In this document: positions 22,401 to 31,185 of the stretch, in pieces
How the letters are laid out: each line of letters begins with the position of its first letter
How positions within the stretch are numbered: position 1 is the stretch's first letter
Origin: DATMRF01 sp035566435
GTDB lineage: Bacteria; Verrucomicrobiota; Verrucomicrobiia; Limisphaerales; UBA8199
Direction of reading: 5' to 3'
DNA: 64,000 bases
Assembly (NCBI GenBank): GCA_035566435.1
Contig: DATMRF010000105.1
Span: 186,001-250,000, forward strand
Position numbers and translations under genes: made by a program
The notes under the pieces: model-generated
Database searches by the model: none
What the model saw: the letters and a program-made list of their open reading frames with translations, nothing else
What the model was told of the DNA's origin: nothing

Positions 22401-23897
22401 ATGGGCAGCACTGGGCTTTATTCCAGCGTGATCACAGTCTCGAAATGGGTGAATAAAAGTCTTCTCTTCTACCTCCTGGTGCTGATCTGCTTCGCGTTGG
22501 GGATCTACGCCATTCTTCAACAAGGCCAGAAACTACAATCCCGGCCTGCCTCGGTTGCGGCGGCGGCAGCGGGGGATTCAAACGCGCGCGCCGGCTCCGG
22601 AGTCGGACCTTCAGCCTCCCTGCTGGCCAATGTTCGCGAGAATCTCCAGGACCCGCTCACTCGACTTTTCGTCCAGTTGATCCTCATCGTCCTGGTTGCT
22701 CGGATCTGTGGCGCCCTGGCCAGGCAGATCGGCCAACCGGTTGTGATTGGCGAAATGACCGCCGGGATTCTGTTGGGGCCTTCGCTCGTGGGTTGGCTCT
22801 GGCCGGGCTTTTTTGAGTTCGTCTTTCCCCCAGCGTCCCTCGGCACGCTGAGGATGCTAAGTCAGATTGGCGTGTGCTTGTTCATGTTCGTGGTGGGGAT
22901 GGAACTGGATGTCAGTCAATTGAAACATCAGGCCCGGACCGCAGTCGTAGTGAGCCAGGTGAGCATGCTGTTTCCGTTTCTGCTTGGGGTGGCAGGTGCT
23001 CTGTTTCTGTTCTCCACGCTGGCGGCTCCGCACACGACGTTTTTGGGGTTTGCCCTGTTCATAGGAATCTCCATGAGCATTACCGGCTTCCCGGTGCTGG
23101 CGCGAATCCTGGAGGAAAAGGGGCTGATGAAAACCGCCCTGGGCAGCACGGCCATTGCGTGCGCCGCGACTGATGATGTCACCGCCTGGACTGTGTTGGC
23201 CCTTGTGGTCGCGATTGTGAAGGCGGGTAGTCTGGCGGCCTCCCTTCTGAGCATTGGCCTCGTGTTGTTGTTTGTCGCCGCCATGCTTTTCTGGGTCAAG
23301 CCCCGGATGCCCCGTTGGATCGGTCAGGCGGGGACCGGTGCGGCTGCGCCGGGCAAAGGAGTCATCGCCGCCGTGCTGGTGTTGCTCTTCACCTCCGCTC
23401 TGATTACGGATGTGATTGGTATTCATGCGCTTTTTGGAGCGTTCCTCGCCGGCGTGGTCATGCCGGCGCAGGGTGGCTTCAGAGAGTTTTTGAGAGTCCG
23501 TCTGGAGCACTTCAGTTCCATCTTTCTGTTGCCCTTGTTTTTCGCTTTCACGGGTCTGCGCACGCAGGTAGGCCTGCTGGGGGATCCGGGCGGATGGCTC
23601 ATCTGCGCCGGCCTGATTCTGATGGCCACAGTGGGGAAGCTTGGGGGCGCCATGGTCGCCGCGCGGATGACCGGGGTCAACTGGCTGGACTCGTTTGCCT
23701 TGGGTGCACTGATGAACACCCGCGGTCTAATCGAGTTAATCGCATTAAACATCGGTTACGACCTGGGCATTCTTTCTCCGCGCATCTTTACGATGCTGGT
23801 GCTCATGGCCCTGGTGACCACGGCCCTGACGGGTCCATTGCTTAGCCTCAGCGACTACTTGCGCACCAGGAAGGTGCTGGCGGTAAACCCGGTCTGA
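22401..23897 (+). CDS. Cation/proton antiporter, CPA2 family (Kef/NapA type)
   Basis: A 498-residue inner-membrane exchanger of Na+ or K+ for protons. One extra N-terminal helix (residues 20-40) and a low-complexity Ala/Ser/Gly linker (50-70) precede the twelve-odd helices of the exchanger domain. Recognisable parts are RQIGQPVVIGEMTAGILLGPS, GVCLFMFVVGMELD, SMSITGFPVLARIL and the ion-binding segment ACAATDDVTAW with paired Asp residues, then MNTRGLIELIALNIGYDLGI. There is no C-terminal TrkA-N domain, so it is shorter than KefB/C and more like NapA-type exchangers with an extra N-terminal helix. The start is the first ATG; no strong ribosome site is visible. Confidence 0.92.
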   Translation: MGSTGLYSSVITVSKWVNKSLLFYLLVLICFALGIYAILQQGQKLQSRPASVAAAAAGDSNARAGSGVGPSASLLANVRENLQDPLTRLFVQLILIVLVARICGALARQIGQPVVIGEMTAGILLGPSLVGWLWPGFFEFVFPPASLGTLRMLSQIGVCLFMFVVGMELDVSQLKHQARTAVVVSQVSMLFPFLLGVAGALFLFSTLAAPHTTFLGFALFIGISMSITGFPVLARILEEKGLMKTALGSTAIACAATDDVTAWTVLALVVAIVKAGSLAASLLSIGLVLLFVAAMLFWVKPRMPRWIGQAGTGAAAPGKGVIAAVLVLLFTSALITDVIGIHALFGAFLAGVVMPAQGGFREFLRVRLEHFSSIFLLPLFFAFTGLRTQVGLLGDPGGWLICAGLILMATVGKLGGAMVAARMTGVNWLDSFALGALMNTRGLIELIALNIGYDLGILSPRIFTMLVLMALVTTALTGPLLSLSDYLRTRKVLAVNPV

Positions 23898-23960
23898 CCC
23901 GGATATTTGCACCCCGCGCGAAATGCCAACAGCCCGGAGCGCCGGTATGTCGGCGGCTTA
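23894..23960 (+). repeat. Dispersed intergenic repeat, copy 2
   Basis: This matches 1306-1369: CTGACCCGGATAT, then ACCCCGCGCGAAATGCCAAC and AGCCCGGAGCG. It begins at the antiporter stop codon and fills most of the gap to the next gene, so in this place it could form part of the 3' transcript end. Confidence 0.7.
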
Positions 23961-23981
23961 CTCGGTCCGGACAGGCTAACC

Positions 23982-24836
23982 TCACGGTGGCCGCACGACG
24001 GGGACTTGCCAATCCAGATGCCAGGACAAGGTCCAAAGTCGCTCCAGCGGGACTAATTCCGCATGGCCATCGGCCATACCGATGTCAATCGCTCCAGGCA
24101 ACCTGCTTCCTGGGGCCACGTTACGCGGCGCGCTCGCGGGCCTGATGGCTCCATGGCGGGCGATCGTAAACCTACCCATGTTATCCGCCCAGGTGGTCAA
24201 CGGACTTCCGGCGTAGAGGTCGTGGCACGGTGGTTCGTCTTCGGACGGGTCGCCGTCCACCCAGTTTTCGTCGGCGAAAACGGGGGTCGTCGAAGGATGT
24301 TGAATGTTGGTCTCACCGTTGAACAGAAACTGGCGCTTGGGGGGATCCCAGTTCGGGTCGCGAGTGTAGAGCCAGCTATTGAAGCCGTAGCTGCCGAAGA
24401 ATTTGGTTTTGTTGTCCGAGGTCCAGCGCACCCAGGCTTTGTCGGCTGTGCCCTGGCCATTGCCCGAAGCCGGGACCGGTTCGCGCAGGGGCGCGGCGGG
24501 GCAAATACCGATGCCTTTTTCTCTGGCCGCTACGTTCAAGCTCCCCATCCAGGTCCCGCCGCCCGGGTAGTTAGGATCGTTATAGCTGGGGTGTTTTCCA
24601 TTGTCGCCCGCGTACAGCAAACCAATAACGCCCAGTTGCCTGACATTGCTGACGCACTGGGCGCGGTGGGCGCGCAGCTTTGCGGAGGATAAAACGGGCA
24701 ATAACAGCGCCGCCAGGACGACGATAATTGCAATGACGACCAGAAGTTCGACCAGCGTGAATGCGTTTGTAGCGCGCAGCCCCGCGCCCGGTCGGGGGCG
24801 TTTGCCTAACCTGAAACCTAGGCAGCGACCTCTCAT
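23982..24836 (-). CDS. Pseudopilin-like protein with N-terminal methylation motif
   Basis: A 284-residue protein of the large planctomycete/verrucomicrobial family with type IV pilin-like N-terminus and H-X9-DG C-terminal motif. The prepilin segment is AFTLVELLVVIAIIVVLAALLLPVL, cleaved before the Phe, preceded by a basic leader. CVSNVRQLG follows, as usual in the family. The C-terminal part has GAIDIGMADGHAEL, the H-X9-DG-type end. These proteins are thought to be exported by a type II secretion-like assembly and displayed; their role is unknown. A second member lies at 54851. The first 24 residues are arginine-rich and a later start is not available in frame. Confidence 0.9.
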   Translation of the reverse strand: MRGRCLGFRLGKRPRPGAGLRATNAFTLVELLVVIAIIVVLAALLLPVLSSAKLRAHRAQCVSNVRQLGVIGLLYAGDNGKHPSYNDPNYPGGGTWMGSLNVAAREKGIGICPAAPLREPVPASGNGQGTADKAWVRWTSDNKTKFFGSYGFNSWLYTRDPNWDPPKRQFLFNGETNIQHPSTTPVFADENWVDGDPSEDEPPCHDLYAGSPLTTWADNMGRFTIARHGAIRPASAPRNVAPGSRLPGAIDIGMADGHAELVPLERLWTLSWHLDWQVPVVRPP

Positions 24837-24965
24837 TAATGTGCTTGTGTAGCAAACTCCCGCTTTTGCCTCCTGTCAAGTAATCTGATATGGGGCAGCT
24901 GCCCTGCGGACTCTGGGGTGAATACCCTCATACCGCCGATGCTTTTCCAGTTTATGATCGTCATT

Positions 24966-25433
24966 ATGAAGCGTAACAGAGCCTCGCAGGATGGAAGGCT
25001 GGCAGGCACGCAACCTCGTTGCCGGCCGAAACCGTCCAAGCGCATCCTGGTGGTCGACGACGACGTGTTTCTTCGTGAGAATAACGCGGAAGTGCTCACG
25101 CGCTGCGGTTATCAAACGGAAACCGCCGAAGACGGCGCCGCCGCCTGGGAAGCTCTTCAGGCCCACGGCTACGACCTGCTGATCACCGACAACAATATGC
25201 CGAACGTTTCGGGCGTTGAGCTGGTGAACAAGGTGCGATCGGCGCACATGACGCTGCCGGTCATTCTGGCGTCAGGAGCAATGCCCGCAGAGGAGCTGGA
25301 CCGGCAACCGTGGCTCCATCTGGCTGCCACGCTGTCAAAGCCCTTTACCGGCGCCGAGTTGTTGGGCACCGTGGAAAAAGTCTTGCGGCCGGCAGTGTCC
25401 GCGCGCGAGGAAATCCCAGCTCTGAGTTTTTGA
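24966..25433 (+). CDS. Response regulator receiver protein
   Basis: A receiver domain with short extensions at both ends, about 155 residues from the ATG at 24966 (the frame is open to 24918). ILVVDDDVF holds the acidic pocket, LLITDNNMPNVSG the phospho-acceptor Asp, VILASGAMP the switch Ser, and LSKPFTGAELL the conserved Lys. There is no DNA-binding domain and no kinase next to it. A basic 25-residue N-terminal stretch (KRNRASQDGRLAGTQPRC) precedes the domain; start choice among three ATGs is uncertain. Confidence 0.87.
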   Translation: MKRNRASQDGRLAGTQPRCRPKPSKRILVVDDDVFLRENNAEVLTRCGYQTETAEDGAAAWEALQAHGYDLLITDNNMPNVSGVELVNKVRSAHMTLPVILASGAMPAEELDRQPWLHLAATLSKPFTGAELLGTVEKVLRPAVSAREEIPALSF

Positions 25434-25456
25434 CCGCGGATTGCAGGGATGACCGG
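25432..25456 (+). repeat. ACCGCGGATTGCA repeat, copy 1
   Basis: TGACCGCGGATTGCAGGGATGAC behind the receiver gene matches TAACCGCGGATTGCATGGATGAC at 38188-38210. Both are in non-coding positions, so this is a short dispersed repeat. Confidence 0.55.
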
Positions 25457-25495
25457 AAGGAAATCTGTGGTACCTCTTTCCAAAGGGGCGACAAC

Positions 25496-26188
25496 TCACA
25501 CCGAAACGGTTCGGAAACGATTTCGAATGGATGGTCTTGTAAGGAGGAAAAGTCCGAAGAACCACATGGCCGAGTTGAAAAGCAACATGGCATAGAAAAC
25601 TGGATAGGGCACGGGCAGGAAGCCTAGAATGAGATATTGAACCGTCTGACCGTAAGCCGGAATGTGAGGTGCATAGGCGTAACCCGAGGCGGATAAGCCC
25701 TGTGTTGCAATGTACCAGAGATTTCCCGCAACTTGCAGGCCAATCCAGGCCATGGTGCAGACGCGCCAGAAATTTCGGTGGCAAAGAAGACCGATGCCAA
25801 GAGCTATCGAGAGGCTGGCCCATAAAACCTGGCCGGCAGAGTAATGGTCAGCCGCGAAGCCATTGAACAACAGCGAACGGACGGCCAGGTTTCCGAGTCC
25901 CCGGATAATCAGCCAAACCGCCAGAATAACAACAGGAATGGGGTTGTCGAGAAAACCCCGAGCGCGATGGCGGCCCACTTTGCCGAACTCTCTCTTCAGG
26001 GTCTTGCTCTCCCCGATTCGCTGCACGGCAGCCTCGAAGGCTCTACGCTGGGGCACGCCCGACCGCACCTGCTGCTCGACGTCATCGCGCAGGTGACTTT
26101 CCAATTCGTCAAGGATTCCCCGTGCCTTGATGCCACCGGCAGCCATTTGCTGCCGCCATTTAGAGATTCCGTGGTCGAGATTAAACAT
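25496..26188 (-). CDS. Membrane protein with permease-prefix domain
   Basis: A 230-residue protein. The first 75 residues (ISKWRQQMAAGGI, then LDELESHLRDDVEQQV and AFEAAVQRIGESKTLKREF) are the permease-prefix domain usually found before ABC-type permeases and paired with PadR regulators. Here it is followed by four or five membrane helices (from about residue 82, PIPVVILAVWLIIRGLGNL) and no permease domain. The gene overlaps the upstream PadR gene by 8 bp, so the two are co-expressed; the protein is a likely target or partner of that regulator's signal. Exact function unknown. Confidence 0.85.
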   Translation of the reverse strand: MFNLDHGISKWRQQMAAGGIKARGILDELESHLRDDVEQQVRSGVPQRRAFEAAVQRIGESKTLKREFGKVGRHRARGFLDNPIPVVILAVWLIIRGLGNLAVRSLLFNGFAADHYSAGQVLWASLSIALGIGLLCHRNFWRVCTMAWIGLQVAGNLWYIATQGLSASGYAYAPHIPAYGQTVQYLILGFLPVPYPVFYAMLLFNSAMWFFGLFLLTRPSIRNRFRTVSV

Positions 26189-26513
26189 ATTTTTCCTTCC
26201 ACAAACCCGCTAAGACCGAGTGAACCGTGAGCCACTCCTCGCGCTGCCGCTCCAGAGCCTGTTTGCCGTCCCTTTTGATTGAGTAGTATTTGCGCTTGCG
26301 CCCGTTCTCCGCCTCCGCCCATCGGGACGTAATCCATCCCTCGCGTTCCATGCGATGCAACACCGGGTATAGCATCCCGTCCGTCCACTGGATGCGGTCC
26401 TTGGACCGGGCTTTGATCTCCTGAATAATCGCGTAGCCGTAACTCTCACCTCCTGACAGGAGGCTCAGAATTAACGGTTCGGCCGATGCGGCTACCAGTT
26501 CTCTCGATAACAT
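26181..26513 (-). CDS. PadR-family transcriptional regulator
   Basis: A 110-residue PadR-type repressor, a winged helix with a C-terminal dimerisation helix. Typical segments are LILSLLSGGESYGYAIIQEI, TDGMLYPVLHRMEREGWITS and KRKYYSIKRDGKQAL. I prefer the ATG at 26513; a TTG three codons earlier (26522) keeps a better-spaced GAGG and is possible. A palindrome 20-40 bp upstream (26533-26553) fits a PadR operator, suggesting autoregulation together with the overlapping membrane protein gene. Confidence 0.93.
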   Translation of the reverse strand: MLSRELVAASAEPLILSLLSGGESYGYAIIQEIKARSKDRIQWTDGMLYPVLHRMEREGWITSRWAEAENGRKRKYYSIKRDGKQALERQREEWLTVHSVLAGLWKEKYV

Positions 26514-26532
26514 AACTGCCAATGGCCTCTAT

Positions 26533-26553
26533 ATACATTGCTGCGCTATGTAT
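26533..26553. promoter_or_regulatory. PadR-type operator ATACAT-N9-ATGTAT
   Basis: ATACAT (26533-26538) and ATGTAT (26548-26553) form an inverted repeat with a 9-bp centre directly upstream of the PadR gene. The half-site ATGT and spacing match what is known for PadR operators. Confidence 0.65.
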
Positions 26554-27260
26554 GTCAACGGAGAAAATGCAATTGGCTGGGCTAATCCGTCCCAGGAAAT
26601 GCCTAGGCAAATCTGGTTCTGCTTTCGGCAAGAGTTGTGAAGTCTGGAGTGGAGAACAAAGTTTATGACCTGGCGGATTATGCGGTGGCCCCGGTCCGCC
26701 TTTTCAGCGTCGTGCGGGAAGGCGCCAACCTAGGTATCACCTGGCAAACGGCAGGCGGGCGGACTGAGACCCCCAGGCCGCTGGCTCGCGCACGAAATCG
26801 CCCGCCAGGTTCATCGTCCTCTAGTCGCCGTCCCCGTCTCTTAGGAGCGCCTGTCATGTGGCGACGACCGGCGACAAGACCCTTGCGAATGCTCAGAAGT
26901 CGCGAAAAGTTTGCTTTCCGCTTAGCCTGGTCGTCCCGATCCTCGGCTCGACAGATCTGCCGCGCACCGAAGGCCATTGGTCGCACCGCGGTCGAGGCCG
27001 GGCCACATCAGGAGGAAGTTGGCGCCGCAGTAACATGGTTGCGGGTCGCCATTTGCGTGCCACTGTGAATCTCGGTGCCCCTGGAAGGAGCTGCCGCAAG
27101 GAACTGCGCGGAGATTGCAGAAACGGGAGCGGCTACCGTTTCGCTCGGAGCGTCACGTCCTTGGCGAAAGACTCACTGTCAGACATCGAGCGAGCGTAGT
27201 GAGGCCCTCCTCCGGATCGCGGATTTTGACGTCTCGCCCGACCCTGATAGTCTGGGCCCC
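26554..27260. other. Mostly non-coding region with a possible gene remnant
   Basis: About 700 bp without a supportable intact gene, between the divergent PadR gene and the pectate-lyase-like gene. A short piece at 26637-26757 resembles a domain remnant and is listed on its own. The remainder reads as eroded sequence. Confidence 0.5.
26637..26757 (+). pseudogene. Possible C-terminal remnant of an exported protein
   Basis: The plus frame reads PVRLFSVVREGANLGITWQTAGG, which resembles the beta-sandwich tail (x-L-S-V-x-R-x-G-x-x-V-x-x-x-W) common at the end of verrucomicrobial exported proteins. Sequence before and after shows no domain, so if real it is a leftover of a deleted gene. Confidence 0.3.
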
Positions 27261-30248
27261 ATGCGAAAGAAGCATGGACAGAGCTCCTTCACCTGCGGGT
27301 TGTGGTGGCTTCACCGAGGGCCAACTCCGAGCCGTCTTGGAGGTCTAGCGTTGGTTATCGCTGGCCTCGCCGCCCCGCTGCCTGCCAGCCCTGTCTCGTA
27401 CTATACGCAACGACTGGACGATCCCAGGGCGGTTTATGTCGCGGGGCCATCTGGCGGAGATGACACAAGTATGCTTCAGCAGGCCATCAACCAGCTCCAG
27501 GAGACGAAGGGCTTGGGGATAGTGTTCGTCGGCCCCGGACGCTACCGCATCAACGACACACTTTACATCTGGCCGAGCTGCCGTGTCGTCGGCTGGGGAG
27601 CCGAGCGCCCGGTCATCGTCCTGCCCGCGAACACGCCGGGCTTTCAAGATCCTTCGCGCGAAAAGGTGATGTTCTTCTTCGCGGGCGGGCGCCCAGGCTT
27701 CGGCCGCGGCGCAGGCCATGCGCGCAATCCGGTCGCTGCAGGCACTCCCGTTCCCGACGCCAGTCCCGGCACCTTTTATTCCGCGCTCTCGAACATCGAC
27801 ATCGAGGTTGAGGAGGGAAACCCGGGGGCGGTCGCCGTGCGCGCACGTTATGCCCAGCACTGTTTTTTGGCCCACATGGACCTGCGGCTCGGACCGGCGT
27901 TGGCCGGCATTCACGAGGGCGGGAACGTCGTCGAGGATGTGCGCTTCTTCGGCGGCCGCTACGGCATCTGGACGTCCAAGCCGTCGCCAGGCTGGCAGTT
28001 CACTGTGATTGACTCTGCGTTCGAAGGGCAACGCGAGGCCGCCATCCTGGAGCGCGAGGCCGGACTCACTCTCATTCGTCCCCATTTTCTGCGCGTACCG
28101 ACAGCCGTCGCGCTTGAACCAGACAAGGCAGACGAGCTTTGGATCAAGGACGCTAGGCTCGAAGAGGTCTCCGGACCGGCATTTCTCTTTGGGGTGGAGA
28201 GCAATCCGCGCAACGAGATCAATATGGAAGGCAGCACCTGCCGCGATGTGCCGGTGTTTGCCGTGTTGCGCGACAGCGGCAGACGCTTTTCCGGACCCGG
28301 AAAGGCCTATGTAGTGAAAACCTTTTCCCACGGGCTTCACTACTCTGATATCGGCGCCCTTCCGAGGATCGAGACCTCGTTAGACGCAACTCCGGCTGCC
28401 ACCTTGCCGCCGCCGGTGGCTTCGGACCTGCCGGAGCTTCCTGCGCGCGACACCTGGGTGAACGTGCGCGACCTCGGTGCCAAAGGCGACGGCGTTACCG
28501 ACGACACGGACCTGATCCGGAAAGCCATCGAAGCCCATCGCACCCTCTATCTGCCCTGTGGCTTCTACGTCGTGCGCGACGCGCTGACTCTGCGGCCGGA
28601 CTCGGTGATGATCGGGCTCCACCCGGGGGCGACGCAGATCATACTTCGCGATAACACTCCGGGCTATCAGGGTGTGGGTCCCCCGAAAGCCCTGCTCGAG
28701 GCGCCCAAAGGGGGGAGCAACATCGTCGTCGGTCTTGGCCTTTACACCAGCGGTGCGAACCCACGCGCGGTTGCCGCTTTATGGAAAGCCGGGGCCGGGT
28801 CTATGATGAACGACGTTCGCTTTCTTGGCGGCCACGGCACCCCCAAACCTGACGGCTCCCGCGAGAACCCCTACAACAACAATCATACGGCCGACCCCGA
28901 CCCCAATCGCCGTTGGGACAGTCAGTACCCCAGCCTTTGGGTCACGGAAGGCGGCGGCGGCACTTTCTTGGATATTTGGACCCCCTCGACTTTCGCCCAG
29001 GCCGGCATGCTGGTGTCTGATACCGAAACCGGAGGCCGCGTTTACGAGATGTCCAGCGAGCATCACGTCCGCCATGAAGTTCAGGTGCGCAACTCGGCAC
29101 ACTGGTGTTTCTACGCGTTGCAAACTGAAGCAGAACGCGGTGAAAGCGGCTTGGACCTGCCGTTGGACATCGACTCGTCCCGCGACATTACCATCGCCAA
29201 CCTCCACATTTACCGGGTCATCAGCATGTTTCAACCGTTCCCCTGGGCGGTCAACGTGTCCAACTCGCGCGACATCCGGTTTCGCAACGTCCACTGCTAC
29301 AGCAACAGCAAAGTCAGTTATGATTCTGCCGTGTTCGACCAAACCCACAACGTTCACCTTCGCCAGCGCGAATTCGCCTGGCTGAACCTTTCCGGCAAGC
29401 CGCCCGAGCGCAGGCCCGTCACGCGCTCGCCCGTCCTCGCGCAAGGTGCCAAAGTGGAAAAACTTGCCGGCGGCTTCTACAACATTTCCGGTGGCGCCGC
29501 GGCCTCCAAGGGCGACTTCTACTTCGTGGACGCGCACCCGCAGACCATCTATCACTGGGACCCCGCTTCGCGCCAAATCTCCACTCTGAGCAATGTCCCT
29601 CCGGAGCCCGTCAATATAGCCGTCGATAAAGCCGGCAATCTGGTAGTGGTGTCTTACGCTGGGAAAGTCGCGGTCTATAGCTTAAGACCCGAGCGCAACA
29701 GCGTGCCCATCGAGCCCGACATCGTCGCTGCTCGGGCGGGGAAGACCTTCTTCCTGCCGGTAAGCGACTGGCGGTTGAATCGCGAGTCGCTCTCGCGGCC
29801 TGCGGCCCACTTCGTCTCGCCCGATGGCACCACGATTCTGCCTGCCGGCACGGACTTTCTTAACGGGGCAACGAGCTGGGGGGTCAAATCGAGCCCTCAA
29901 ATCCGGTCCTTCGGACTCGTGTCGGCGGTGCCCGGCCAAACGGTTTACGTCACCGACGAGGCCGAACTCACGACTTGGGCTGCCGCCCTGAATCCCGACG
30001 GGAGTCTCAGGGACTTTCATCTCTTCGCTGAGCAGGGAGGCGAAGGTGTCGCGGTGGATTCTCGCGGCAACGTTTTCATTGCCGCCGGCCAGATCCAGAT
30101 CTATGGCCCTTCCGGCAAGCTCATTGATAGTATTGAAATCCCGGAGCGCCCCCTGCAACTTGTCTTTGGCGGCGCTGACGGCCGGACGCTTTTTGTGCCT
30201 GCCCGAACCTCGCTTTACTCGGTGCGAATGCGCTACCGCGGGCGCTGA
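27261..30248 (+). CDS. Exported double beta-helix (pectate-lyase-like) protein with propeller tail
   Basis: A 995-residue exported protein. A hydrophobic signal segment (LGGLALVIAGLAAPLPASP) ends near residue 45. Two right-handed beta-helix domains of the pectate-lyase-3/GH55 type follow: the first begins YVAGPSGGDDTSMLQQAINQL and the second WVNVRDLGAKGDGVTDDTDLIRKAI, near 400. From about residue 730 the sequence turns into propeller-like blades (NIAVDKAGNLVVVSYAG, then GVAVDSRGNVFIAAGQIQIYG), as in SMP-30/gluconolactonase proteins. Two tandem helices suit a GH55-like polysaccharide enzyme, but the substrate is not readable. The ATG at 27261 is chosen; the open frame further up is random. It leads a block of exported sugar-degrading genes. 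Confidence 0.88.
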   Translation: MRKKHGQSSFTCGLWWLHRGPTPSRLGGLALVIAGLAAPLPASPVSYYTQRLDDPRAVYVAGPSGGDDTSMLQQAINQLQETKGLGIVFVGPGRYRINDTLYIWPSCRVVGWGAERPVIVLPANTPGFQDPSREKVMFFFAGGRPGFGRGAGHARNPVAAGTPVPDASPGTFYSALSNIDIEVEEGNPGAVAVRARYAQHCFLAHMDLRLGPALAGIHEGGNVVEDVRFFGGRYGIWTSKPSPGWQFTVIDSAFEGQREAAILEREAGLTLIRPHFLRVPTAVALEPDKADELWIKDARLEEVSGPAFLFGVESNPRNEINMEGSTCRDVPVFAVLRDSGRRFSGPGKAYVVKTFSHGLHYSDIGALPRIETSLDATPAATLPPPVASDLPELPARDTWVNVRDLGAKGDGVTDDTDLIRKAIEAHRTLYLPCGFYVVRDALTLRPDSVMIGLHPGATQIILRDNTPGYQGVGPPKALLEAPKGGSNIVVGLGLYTSGANPRAVAALWKAGAGSMMNDVRFLGGHGTPKPDGSRENPYNNNHTADPDPNRRWDSQYPSLWVTEGGGGTFLDIWTPSTFAQAGMLVSDTETGGRVYEMSSEHHVRHEVQVRNSAHWCFYALQTEAERGESGLDLPLDIDSSRDITIANLHIYRVISMFQPFPWAVNVSNSRDIRFRNVHCYSNSKVSYDSAVFDQTHNVHLRQREFAWLNLSGKPPERRPVTRSPVLAQGAKVEKLAGGFYNISGGAAASKGDFYFVDAHPQTIYHWDPASRQISTLSNVPPEPVNIAVDKAGNLVVVSYAGKVAVYSLRPERNSVPIEPDIVAARAGKTFFLPVSDWRLNRESLSRPAAHFVSPDGTTILPAGTDFLNGATSWGVKSSPQIRSFGLVSAVPGQTVYVTDEAELTTWAAALNPDGSLRDFHLFAEQGGEGVAVDSRGNVFIAAGQIQIYGPSGKLIDSIEIPERPLQLVFGGADGRTLFVPARTSLYSVRMRYRGR

Positions 30249-30310
30249 GGTGGCCGAATGCGAAGCCGGGGAGTGACTTTCGGCCGGCAATACGCCATCT
30301 TATCAATCGT

Positions 30311-31183
30311 ATGGCCCACCGAATGAGCTCGTTGATGTTGGTCATTATACTCTCCGGTTCCCTGGGTGCGGCGGAGGCCCCACCACCACAGGACTCCGCT
30401 TCTCCCAGCGCCGTTCGGGGTTCCTCCTCGGTCCAGCCTGCTCAAACTGGGCTCGGTTGGCTCACAGACCTCCAGCAGGCGGAAGCTCAGGCGAAATCTG
30501 AAAGGAAATCTATCCTGCTCTTTTTCCACGGCTCGGACTGGTGCCCGCCCTGCGTCGAGATGCAGCGCGAGGTTTTTGCTTCGCCCCATTTTGCCGAATT
30601 CGCCCGCAAGGGTCTCGTGCTGGTCGATGTGGATTTTCCCGCCAATCTCAAGCAGGACAAGGCTCTGCGGCAGGCAAACCTTGCGTTGAAGGAAAAGTTC
30701 AACTTGAGCAAGGAATCCGCTGAAGGCTTCCCCACAATCGTGGTGCTGGATGACGAAGGGCACACGGTTTTCCAGGAAACCGGTTATGCGGCCGGTAGCT
30801 CCGCCGAAGTATTGGCCAAACTCCAACGCCACGCCGGAACTGGAGCCTCGGCGAGCCGCTCCAGCGCTTTCCGGGACCTGAGCGTTGAAGAATTCGCGCA
30901 GATGGCGGCCGACAAACACAACGTCATCCTGGACGTGCGCACCCCTGGCGAGTTCAATGCCGGCCATATCGCCGCAGCGATAAACCTCGATGTCAATGCG
31001 TCGGATTTTCCGCAAAAGGCGGCCGCGCTCGACAAGAGCATGGTCTTCCTGGTGCACTGCGCTTCCGGCGTACGAAGCGTGAGGGCCTGCGAGCAGCTTA
31101 GCCGCCTCGACTTTCCCAAACTTTACAACCTTCCCGGCGGCTTCAAGGCCTGGGTGAAAGCAGGCAAACCGGTGGAGAAGTGA
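30311..31183 (+). CDS. Exported thioredoxin-fold protein fused to rhodanese domain
   Basis: A 290-residue protein with a signal peptide (about 1-22, LMLVIILSGSLGAAEA), a thioredoxin-like domain (about 48-170) with redox pair Cys78/Cys81 in DWCPPCVEM and the cis-Pro segment EGFPTIVVLDDEG, then a rhodanese domain (about 185-285) with DVRTPGEFNAGHI and the active-site loop HCASGVRS. Both catalytic centres look intact. The pairing suggests thiol or persulfide handling in the periplasm. It sits in a run of secreted carbohydrate-active genes and is 2 bp upstream of the next start, so it may be co-transcribed with them. Confidence 0.92.
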   Translation: MAHRMSSLMLVIILSGSLGAAEAPPPQDSASPSAVRGSSSVQPAQTGLGWLTDLQQAEAQAKSERKSILLFFHGSDWCPPCVEMQREVFASPHFAEFARKGLVLVDVDFPANLKQDKALRQANLALKEKFNLSKESAEGFPTIVVLDDEGHTVFQETGYAAGSSAEVLAKLQRHAGTGASASRSSAFRDLSVEEFAQMAADKHNVILDVRTPGEFNAGHIAAAINLDVNASDFPQKAAALDKSMVFLVHCASGVRSVRACEQLSRLDFPKLYNLPGGFKAWVKAGKPVEK

Positions 31184-31185
31184 GG

